DNA from: JBAPRR01 sp049281195
GTDB taxonomy: Bacteria > Actinomycetota > Acidimicrobiia > Acidimicrobiales > CAVXTF01
NCBI GenBank assembly: GCA_049281195.1
Contig: JBAPRR010000058.1
Span: 1 to 7,880, forward strand
Direction: 5' to 3'
Length of the DNA stretch: 7,880 nucleotides
Shown here: piece by piece, positions 1-5,258 of the stretch
Layout of the letters: each line of letters begins with the position of its first letter
Position numbering within the stretch: position 1 is the stretch's first letter
Made by a program: the position numbers and the translations under genes
The notes under the pieces: model-generated
Databases searched by the model: none
Told to the model about the DNA's origin: nothing
What the model saw: the letters and a program-made list of their open reading frames with translations, nothing else

Positions 1-575
1 TTGCCGGTGTGTCCTGCACTTCAGACAGCGCCTGCACTGCCGTCGGCAGTTACGTCGACAGCTCTGACGGCGGAGGCACCCTGGCAGAGGCATGGGACGG
101 CACCTCGTGGTCCATCCAGACCACACCAGATCCCTCGGGTGCCGGGTCGAGCACCCTTTCGGGAGTCTCGTGCAACTCGAGTGGCGATTGCACCGCCGTC
201 GGCGGTTACCTCAACGACGACTCCGTCGCCCAACCCTTTGCAGAGGTGTGGAACGGCACCTCGTGGTCACCCGAGCCCACACCCCTACCCTCGGGTGCGG
301 AGGGAGGCGCCCTCAGCGGTGTGTCGTGCCCCTCTACCGGCCCGTGCTCCGCCGTCGGCAATTACACCGACAGCTCCGGCGTCGACCACGACCTGGCAGA
401 GGTGTCGAACGGCACCTCGTGGTCGTTCCAGGCCACCGCCGACCCTTTGAACGGGCAACAACCCACACTCAACGACATTGCCTGCACAACTAGCGACGGT
501 TGTACCGCCGTGGGTGTATACACCACGATCTCGAGCGTCGAAGTGACGTTGGTGGAGGTCGGACCCTCGCCATGA
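1..575 (+). CDS. Secreted-type 52-residue repeat protein, 5' truncated
   Basis: This is the C-terminal part of a larger protein; the reading frame is open at the left edge, so the GTG at position 9 is probably an internal Val codon. The visible 188 residues are three exact-length 52-residue repeats (DNA 9-164, 165-320, 321-476) and a 32-residue partial fourth. Each unit starts with a VSC-like triplet, has a second Cys six residues later, then AVG-Y, then an AE-W-NGTSW block and a Pro/Ser/Gly-rich turn. The paired cysteines and Ser/Thr/Gly richness suggest an exported protein with short beta-strand blades, perhaps propeller-like. Similar NGTSW repeats occur in hypothetical proteins of actinobacteria. 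No catalytic motif is visible, no function can be assigned, and the signal peptide would lie outside the window. It runs toward the tRNA gene and shows no link to the kinase cluster. Confidence 0.8.
   Translation, partial: AGVSCTSDSACTAVGSYVDSSDGGGTLAEAWDGTSWSIQTTPDPSGAGSSTLSGVSCNSSGDCTAVGGYLNDDSVAQPFAEVWNGTSWSPEPTPLPSGAEGGALSGVSCPSTGPCSAVGNYTDSSGVDHDLAEVSNGTSWSFQATADPLNGQQPTLNDIACTTSDGCTAVGVYTTISSVEVTLVEVGPSP
9..572 (+). repeat. 156-bp in-frame tandem repeats (3 full, 1 partial)
   Basis: The coding sequence is built from units of 156 bp, matching 52 codons. A 16-base core, ACGGCACCTCGTGGTC, recurs unchanged at 97-112, 253-268 and 409-424, exactly 156 bases apart, while flanking bases have diverged. 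The pattern fits duplication of a domain-sized unit followed by drift, with the NGTSW block conserved at DNA as well as protein level. Confidence 0.85.
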
Positions 576-581
576 GGGTCC
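561..581 (+). terminator. Hairpin overlapping the stop codon, possible terminator
   Basis: GGACCCTC at 561-568 pairs perfectly with GAGGGTCC at 574-581 around a five-base loop, and the TGA stop (573-575) lies across the loop and 3' arm. No T-run follows, so it is not a textbook intrinsic terminator, though U-tract-less hairpins are common in high-GC actinobacteria. A weaker bulged stem (about 588-604) and the palindrome GGGAATTCCC (604-613) follow, so the segment could also end transcripts from the convergent tRNA gene. Confidence 0.45.
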
Positions 582-631
582 GCCCGGCGGATTCGCCCGA
601 ACCGGGAATTCCCCCAGGCGTTGGGTTCGAG

Positions 632-715
632 TGGGCGAGGGGGGACTTGAACCCCCACGTCCTTTCGGACACAGGAACCTGAATCCTGCGCGTCTGCCTA
701 TTCCGCCACTCGCCC
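632..715 (-). tRNA. tRNA-Leu (anticodon CAG)
   Basis: Read on the minus strand, this 84-base segment folds as a class II tRNA. The acceptor stem pairs GGGCGAG with CTCGCCC and is followed by an A discriminator; no CCA is encoded. The D-arm region contains GGCGGAATAGGCAGACGC. The anticodon stem CAGGA/TCCTG encloses the loop TTCAGGT, giving anticodon CAG, which reads CUG. A long variable arm (GTCC/GGAC around GAAA) marks a Leu/Ser-type tRNA. The T stem GGGGG/CCCCC encloses TTCAAGT. The gene diverges from fhaA. M. tuberculosis also has a tRNA-Leu(CAG), leuT, beside fhaA, which supports old synteny. Confidence 0.96.
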
Positions 716-912
716 AGAGTGCGGCGCGGAAGCATACCTGTGGGCTTCCTTGTCACATACCTTCCTCCGCTGCCGGCCGCGATTTGGCCAGTTCTCGCCT
801 CATTTTGTGAGTTCGCCAGCCATCGTCCCTGGTCGTGGCCATGCCCAGCACCGTTCTCAGGGCTCAAACGCCCCCGATTTGGACCCCCTGGCCGATAGGC
901 TCCGTCTTCACA
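716..912. other. Divergent intergenic region between tRNA-Leu and fhaA
   Basis: About 197 bases separate the divergent tRNA-Leu and fhaA starts, so promoters for both directions should lie here. The tRNA-side candidate is annotated separately. On the fhaA side, TAGGCT at 896-901 fits TANNNT and lies 11 bases before the chosen ATG, but I see no good -35 box and no Shine-Dalgarno sequence. ATG codons at 835 and 841 open an in-frame N-terminal extension that does not resemble the FhaA family. I see no RNA gene or repeat array here. Confidence 0.4.
731..756 (-). promoter_or_regulatory. Candidate promoter for tRNA-Leu
   Basis: On the minus strand, TATGCT (positions 736-731) fits the actinobacterial -10 pattern TANNNT and ends 15 bases before the tRNA 5' end. 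GTGACA (756-751) resembles a -35 box, but the spacer is only 14 bases, which is short. The placement suits a tRNA promoter with a short leader; the -35 assignment is weak. Confidence 0.3.
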
Positions 913-1572
913 ATGGGACTTCAGCAGTTCGAGCAACGGCTCGAGCGCTTGGTGGAGGGTGCCTTCGCCAAAGCGTTCAGGTCGGGGCTGCAACCCGTCG
1001 AGATCGGCCGGCGGATCGCGCGCGAAATGGATCTCGGTCGCCGTGTCGGCGTCCGAGGTCTGATGATCGCCCCGAACCACTTTGTGGTGTCGCTTCCGAC
1101 GGCTGACTTTGCGCGCTTCTCGTCGTTCGTCGATTCGCTGTCGCGCGAGCTCGGAGATGCTGTTCGCGAGCACGGGCGGGCGGAGGGCTACAGCTTCGTC
1201 GGCCCGGTCGAGGTCGAGGTCAAGGAGGACCCCGAGCTCCGCCCTAACCGGTACTCGATCGACTCGTCCATTCAAGAGGGTCCCGACGGTATGCCCGCCG
1301 GATCAATAAGACTGTCGGACGGACGGCGCATCGCGGTCGGTGCCCAGCCGATCGTTCTCGGGCGCCTGCCGGAGTGCGCAGTGGTACTGAACGATCCCAA
1401 CGTGAGCCGAAGGCACGCCGAGATCCGCAGGCGTGGGACGGACGTCGTGGTAGTCGATCTGGGTTCGACCAACGGGACACGGGTAAACGGAGTTCGGGTG
1501 AAGGAGCAGTTGTTGAACGACGGTGACGAGATCGAGGTCGGCACCTCCACCGTCCGATTCGAGGCGTCCTAA
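913..1572 (+). CDS. fhaA: FhaA-like protein: N-terminal FhaA domain plus C-terminal FHA domain
   Basis: This 219-residue protein binds phospho-Thr peptides and acts as a signalling adaptor in the Ser/Thr kinase pathway for wall synthesis; in mycobacteria FhaA binds the phosphorylated pseudokinase domain of MviN/MurJ. Residues 1-105 form the FhaA N-terminal domain (family once called DUF3662), opening with MGLQQFEQRLERLVEG and containing the typical FRSGLQPVEIGRRI and LMIAPNHF stretches. Residues 147-217 are an FHA domain with the phosphopeptide-binding set visible: G150-R151, S165 with H168, and N187-G188-T189. The linker is only about 40 residues, whereas M. tuberculosis FhaA exceeds 500 residues with a long low-complexity linker. 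The start was chosen because family members begin at this MG-FE-RLE motif; ATGs at 835 and 841 would add unlike sequence. No Shine-Dalgarno sequence is visible, so a leaderless or near-leaderless message is possible. It is the first gene of the cluster. Confidence 0.93.
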   Translation: MGLQQFEQRLERLVEGAFAKAFRSGLQPVEIGRRIAREMDLGRRVGVRGLMIAPNHFVVSLPTADFARFSSFVDSLSRELGDAVREHGRAEGYSFVGPVEVEVKEDPELRPNRYSIDSSIQEGPDGMPAGSIRLSDGRRIAVGAQPIVLGRLPECAVVLNDPNVSRRHAEIRRRGTDVVVVDLGSTNGTRVNGVRVKEQLLNDGDEIEVGTSTVRFEAS

Positions 1573-1579
1573 ACCAGCT

Positions 1580-2074
1580 GTGATCGACCTGACAGTCATC
1601 GACAATTCGAACCTCGCCAAGACCCTCGGCGTGTTCCTGGTGATCCTCATTTGGCTGTTCTTCTTTCGTGTTATCCGCGCTGTGTGGGTAGAAGTTCGTC
1701 CGCCCAGGAGCCTGCGCGCGGCCACAACGGGTCCCGAGACGCGGATTCCGGCGGCTACGCCTCCGAGCAGGGTGGGACGCAGATCGCGCCTGGTGCTCCG
1801 CGTAGTAGAGCCCGATCCAGAGCGCGGGCGCGTGTACGAGCTCCCCGACGAGGTCACTGTCGGCAGGGCTCCGGGCTGCGGTGTCCGGGTTGACGACGCA
1901 TACACCTCGAGCATTCACGCACGTATCTACCGCAGGGACGGGACCCTGTGGGTAGAGGACCTCGGTTCGACCAACGGAACCTGGTTGAACGGCGATCGCA
2001 TCTCCGCTCCTTCGAAGGCGGACCGAGGAGATCTGGTGCAAGTCGGCGGAACCGTGTTCGAGGTCTCGCGGTGA
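1580..2074 (+). CDS. fhaB: FhaB-like membrane-anchored FHA protein
   Basis: This 164-residue protein has one N-terminal membrane segment (about residues 12-36, ending in the basic FFFRVIRAVW stretch), a linker rich in Arg and Pro, and an FHA domain over residues 71-163. The phospho-Thr-binding residues are present: G95-R96, S110 with H113, and N132-G133-T134 in a DLGSTNGT motif shared with FhaA. M. tuberculosis FhaB (FipA) is about 155 residues with the same layout and is linked to division and wall synthesis through PknA/PknB phosphorylation. I chose the GTG at 1580, seven bases after the fhaA stop, because it places a short polar segment before the membrane helix; an ATG at 1523 would overlap fhaA by 50 bases and add a Ser/Pro/Arg-rich tail. 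No strong Shine-Dalgarno sequence precedes it, so coupling to fhaA translation is likely. Confidence 0.92.
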   Translation: MIDLTVIDNSNLAKTLGVFLVILIWLFFFRVIRAVWVEVRPPRSLRAATTGPETRIPAATPPSRVGRRSRLVLRVVEPDPERGRVYELPDEVTVGRAPGCGVRVDDAYTSSIHARIYRRDGTLWVEDLGSTNGTWLNGDRISAPSKADRGDLVQVGGTVFEVSR

Positions 2075-2102
2075 GATCGCGCCGACACAGGGTTCTGATC
2101 CC

Positions 2103-3614
2103 TTGACGGTGCTGCGTTCAGGCTCGGCCTCCGATGTCGGGCGCGTACGCACCGTCAACGAGGACCTTGCCTTCGAGGCGGGCTCTCTTTACGGCGTCGC
2201 GGACGGCATGGGTGGGCACGTCGGCGGGGACATTGCTGCCCGGATCGCAGTCGAAACCCTCGAGGAGACGTTCAGTCGCAATCCCTCGGTAGAAGGGATG
2301 CTCGCCGCCGTGCAGGCAGCGAACGTAGCGGTGTGGGAGAGAGGCCGTGTCGATCCCGACCTTCGCGGGATGGGGACCACGCTCACCGCCGCCGCTCTCA
2401 TCGCGGATGCGGCAGCCGTTGGCGGTGACCGGCTCATCTTGGTGAACGTGGGTGACTCGCGCGCCTATCGCCTAAGAGAGGGCGTGTTGGAGCAGCTGAC
2501 CACCGACCACTCCGTCGCAGAAGAGCTTGTCGCGAGGGGCGAGTTGACACCCGAAGAAGCGAACCTTCACCCTCATCGGCACATCCTCACCAGGGTTCTC
2601 GGTGTTACCCCCGAGGTAGAGGTCGACGCATGGGAGTTGTTCCCGAAGGCCGGTGACCGGTATCTGATCTGTTCTGACGGCCTGAGCAACGAGGTTTCTG
2701 CCGATCAGATCACAAGCATCCTTGCCAGGGAGACGTCTCCGATTCTGGTAGCAGAGGACCTGATCCATACGGCCAACAACAAAGGCGGGCACGACAACAT
2801 CACTGTGGTCGTCCTCGAAGTGGTCGAATCCACGAGCGGGGAGGGCGTTGTACCCGATGCGGGCGCAATCGGCGAACACTCGGATGACGAGCAACCCGCT
2901 CCCGTACCACTCACCCCGTCTGCCATGCACACGCCGGGTCCCAGGCGAGGGGTGGGCACCCTCGCTCTCGAGAGGCCACGGACCGTCGGCACCGATTTCG
3001 CAGATCTGGACGGATCCCTCGCCGTCGAGGGAAGTGGGACCGGTGGTTACGGTGTCGACGCCAGCACCGGTACCGCGACTAAGGCCGGTCGAAAGCCTCG
3101 GCTCATCACCTTCCGCCTTGTCGTCTTCTTCCTCGCGGTCGTTGTCGTACTGGGAGGGGCCTGGGGACTCGTGAGGTGGTACCTGGACGAGTCCTACTTC
3201 GTATCGGTTGAAGGCAAACAGATCGTCATCGATCAGGGAAGGCCCGGAGGCTTTCTGTGGTTCCAGCCCGACGTCGTAGACCACACCGGCGTCACCACGT
3301 CCGAAGTACCCCAGAACCAACTGTCCGGGGTCCAGAGCGGCACGTTCACGGCGTCCTCTGCCGCGGCGGCCCGTGCCCTGGTCCGACGTATGGTTCTCAC
3401 CGAGTGCGACTATGACCAAGGAGTCCCTGGTGTGACTCCCACCACCACCCCCTCGCCGAAAACGCCTTCGATCGCACGGTGCCCGACCCCTCCGGCGGCG
3501 AAGGTTTCGACTCCTCCGACAACGACCACTACGACGACCACAACAACACTGCCGACGGGCAGCTCGACCACGACGTCACCCTCCTCGACTACAACCACTA
3601 CCGGTACCGGCTGA
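2103..3614 (+). CDS. pstP: PP2C-family Ser/Thr phosphatase PstP
   Basis: This 503-residue metal-dependent phosphatase should dephosphorylate the cluster kinase and its substrates at the inner membrane face. Residues 5-241 are a complete PP2C domain: R14 and the N19-E20-D21 element, the metal-binding A-D34-G-M-G-G-H motif, MGTTLTA at 90-96, VGDSRAY around D118, C-S-D192-G and H-D231-N near its end. A linker leads to one transmembrane helix (about 334-357), then an extracytoplasmic segment ending in a Thr/Ser/Pro tail with ten consecutive Thr (473-482). Length and layout match M. tuberculosis PstP (514 residues, also with a Thr/Pro-rich tail). The start is a TTG preceded by AGGG at 2089-2092, ten bases upstream; a GTG two codons later is the alternative. 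It lies 28 bases after fhaB and its stop shares one base with the pbpA start. The usual next gene, rodA, is absent. Confidence 0.95.
   Translation: MTVLRSGSASDVGRVRTVNEDLAFEAGSLYGVADGMGGHVGGDIAARIAVETLEETFSRNPSVEGMLAAVQAANVAVWERGRVDPDLRGMGTTLTAAALIADAAAVGGDRLILVNVGDSRAYRLREGVLEQLTTDHSVAEELVARGELTPEEANLHPHRHILTRVLGVTPEVEVDAWELFPKAGDRYLICSDGLSNEVSADQITSILARETSPILVAEDLIHTANNKGGHDNITVVVLEVVESTSGEGVVPDAGAIGEHSDDEQPAPVPLTPSAMHTPGPRRGVGTLALERPRTVGTDFADLDGSLAVEGSGTGGYGVDASTGTATKAGRKPRLITFRLVVFFLAVVVVLGGAWGLVRWYLDESYFVSVEGKQIVIDQGRPGGFLWFQPDVVDHTGVTTSEVPQNQLSGVQSGTFTASSAAAARALVRRMVLTECDYDQGVPGVTPTTTPSPKTPSIARCPTPPAAKVSTPPTTTTTTTTTTLPTGSSTTTSPSSTTTTTGTG
3510..3608 (+). repeat. Low-complexity ACN-codon tract encoding the PstP Thr-rich tail
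   Basis: This stretch is dominated by ACN Thr codons (ACA, ACG, ACC, ACT mixed), so the + strand is almost purely A and C with little G or T. All four Thr codons are used, which suggests selection for the Thr-rich peptide rather than recent triplet slippage. The encoded tail is outside the membrane and could be glycosylated, since actinobacteria O-mannosylate Thr/Pro-rich exported segments. Confidence 0.7.
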
Positions 3615-5146
3615 TGTCGAAACGAATTCGCTGGTTTGGAGTCGCGATGATCATCTGCTTCTGCGGACTTCTGATCCAGCTCGACAACATTCAGGGCCTC
3701 AAGGCGAGCCAGTACCAGAAAGCGTCGAACAACCCGATACAGATCGAGGCCGCATACGCAGAGCCACGGGGAACGATAATCAGTAGCGACGGCAAGATCC
3801 TCGCCACGTCTGTGCCCACCCCAAATAGCTCGAGCTACAAATATGCACGCGTGTATCCGACCGGATCACTCTTCGCGCAGATCGTGGGATTTACGTCGTA
3901 CACCTTCGGGACGGTCAGCAATCTCGGCGTTATCGGAGTGGAGAACGCGTACAACTCGGACTTGACCTACCACACTCAAGCGCCGCAAACGCTAGGCGAT
4001 CTGCTCACCACCCAGCAGGGCACAGACTCTGTCGTCTTGACCCTGTCCGAGAAATACCAGAAGCTCGCCCAGGCCGCTCTGGGCAACAAGGACGGCGCAG
4101 TCGTAATGCTCAATCCTTCGAATGGCGCAGTTCTCGCCATGTACTCCAATCCGACTTTCAACCCGAGCCCTATTGCTTCGCAGAGCTACAACGAAGAGGT
4201 GGCGGGCTGGAAAGAGTACAACGCCAAGGACGCAAATGGCTTCATCAATGGCGTTCCCCTCAGCTATGACGACGGATTCTTCCCCGGTTCGACCTTCAAG
4301 ATCATCACGAGCGCCGCGGCTTTCGACCACGACCCGTCGATCACCACACAGTCCTTTCCGATGCTGGCTTCGTGGCCACCACCGGACACGGACAAGGTCC
4401 TCCATAACGCGGACGGGGTCTGCGGCGGACTCTTCACGGGACCGGGGATGCTGGCACAGTCCTGCGACACGGGTTTCGCGATGGCGGGACTCGACATCGG
4501 TGCCGGTTTCCTCACACAAGAGGCCGCATCGTTCGGATTCTGGACCCAGCCACCGCTCGACATTCCGACCAGTCAGTATTCGGTGGCAAACATGTGCAAC
4601 GCCAACACCTACATATCCGAGAACGCGTGTGCTCTGGACCTTGAGGAGAACCTACCGGGGTATTTTCTGGCCTACTCCGCGATCGGGCAGGGGAGCGTGG
4701 TGGCGTCACCACTCGAGATGGCCATGGTCACCTCTGCAATCGCGGATGACGGTGTGATCATGAAGCCCCATGTCATGTCGCGCATCTTGGACCGCAACGA
4801 CAATGTCATCGACGCCTACCAACCGACACAGTGGTTGCGGGCCACATCCGCTCAGACGGCCGCATCTGTAACCAAGATGATGCAGGCGGTCGTGTCCAGC
4901 CCCAAGGGGACCGCTTACGGGATCTTCCCTTCGAGCTGGGACGTGGCGGCGAAGACCGGAACGGCACAACAGGGAACGGGCAACACTTCGACGATCGACT
5001 GGATGGTCGCCTTCGCACCGGCGAACCACCCGCAGGTGGCCATAGCGGTGGCCGTTCCGGACCAGGCTGTCTCGGCCAGTGGCGCACAGGTCTCGGGGCC
5101 GATCGTGAGGGAACTTCTCAGCGGAATACTCGGAAGCGCGGGATGA
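3614..5146 (+). CDS. pbpA: Class B penicillin-binding protein PbpA (D,D-transpeptidase)
   Basis: This 510-residue enzyme cross-links peptidoglycan outside the membrane; M. tuberculosis PbpA has 491 residues. Residues 7-25 form a single N-terminal membrane anchor after a basic start (MSKRIR). A dimerisation-type region follows, with the conserved EPRGTI stretch and a YPTGSLFAQIVGF segment. The transpeptidase domain has the nucleophile S226 in a PGSTFK motif, the second motif S283-C284-D285, and K447-T448-G449 in AKTGTA. Mycobacterial PbpA has SCN in the second motif; SCD is instead typical of the PBP2/MrdA elongation class. Extra cysteines lie at C270, C328 and C339; C328 and C339 flank a short loop and could form a disulfide. 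The ATG at 3614 was chosen because it overlaps the pstP TGA (TGATG) and directly precedes the anchor; the frame is open upstream to 3479 but lies inside the pstP tail. No Shine-Dalgarno sequence is seen, which fits coupled translation. The SEDS partner RodA normally encoded just upstream is missing. Confidence 0.94.
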   Translation: MSKRIRWFGVAMIICFCGLLIQLDNIQGLKASQYQKASNNPIQIEAAYAEPRGTIISSDGKILATSVPTPNSSSYKYARVYPTGSLFAQIVGFTSYTFGTVSNLGVIGVENAYNSDLTYHTQAPQTLGDLLTTQQGTDSVVLTLSEKYQKLAQAALGNKDGAVVMLNPSNGAVLAMYSNPTFNPSPIASQSYNEEVAGWKEYNAKDANGFINGVPLSYDDGFFPGSTFKIITSAAAFDHDPSITTQSFPMLASWPPPDTDKVLHNADGVCGGLFTGPGMLAQSCDTGFAMAGLDIGAGFLTQEAASFGFWTQPPLDIPTSQYSVANMCNANTYISENACALDLEENLPGYFLAYSAIGQGSVVASPLEMAMVTSAIADDGVIMKPHVMSRILDRNDNVIDAYQPTQWLRATSAQTAASVTKMMQAVVSSPKGTAYGIFPSSWDVAAKTGTAQQGTGNTSTIDWMVAFAPANHPQVAIAVAVPDQAVSASGAQVSGPIVRELLSGILGSAG

Positions 5147-5258
5147 CGGGCTCCGCGATGGGTACCGCAATGTTCGGATCTACTGCACGAATTGGCTCGA
5201 CTTGTGAGCCTTACGCGACTCTGGAACCAAATAAGCGCAATAGGCAAGGACCTAGGCT
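5147..5258. other. Spacer between pbpA and pknB, where pknA is expected
   Basis: The 112 bases hold no convincing reading frame and no kinase remnant that I can recognise. A short inverted repeat, GGCTC (5194-5198) and GAGCC (5206-5210), lies around a seven-base loop. Two possible pknB control signals are at the right end: AAGGA at 5246-5250, and TAGGCT at 5253-5258. This is by far the largest gap inside the cluster, so an internal promoter for pknB is plausible. Confidence 0.4.
5246..5250 (+). promoter_or_regulatory. Shine-Dalgarno AAGGA supporting a TTG start of pknB
   Basis: AAGGA ends eight bases before the TTG at 5259, an ordinary ribosome-binding spacing, but 17 bases before the ATG at 5268, which is too far. 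It therefore favours the TTG start. It competes with reading TAGGCT (5253-5258) as a -10 box, because a message starting after that box would exclude this site. Confidence 0.5.

Noticed and set aside
1..450. Frame-1 open reading frame of 149 codons
   Set aside because: It is a Pro/Ala/Arg/Thr-rich shadow of the 52-residue repeat protein, whose own frame shows conserved repeats and cysteines.
835..912. Longer FhaA starting at ATG 835 or 841
   Set aside because: The extra residues do not resemble the family, which begins at the MG-FE-RLE motif encoded from 913.
490..1275. 261-codon open frame on the minus strand
   Set aside because: It runs through the tRNA-Leu gene and antisense to fhaA, and its translation is Arg-rich without any recognisable domain; high-GC DNA gives such frames by chance.
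1244..2158. 304-codon open frame on the minus strand
   Set aside because: It is antisense to fhaA and fhaB, whose FHA motifs are clear; the translation is Arg/Ser/Pro-rich shadow sequence.
2472..3419. 315-codon open frame on the minus strand
   Set aside because: It is antisense to the PP2C domain and membrane segment of pstP, with no domain-like sequence of its own.
3510..3608. ACN-rich tract as a CRISPR or microsatellite array
   Set aside because: There are no spaced identical repeats, and mixed Thr codons in frame with pstP explain it as coding for a Thr-rich tail.
3479..3613. N-terminal extension of PbpA by 45 codons
   Set aside because: The frame is open but lies over the ACN-rich pstP tail and reads as Asp/Asn/His low complexity; the membrane anchor follows directly after the ATG at 3614.
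4460..4468. SCD motif read as an inactivated transpeptidase
   Set aside because: SxD occurs in active PBP2-class enzymes, and the STFK and KTG motifs are intact, so loss of activity is not supported.
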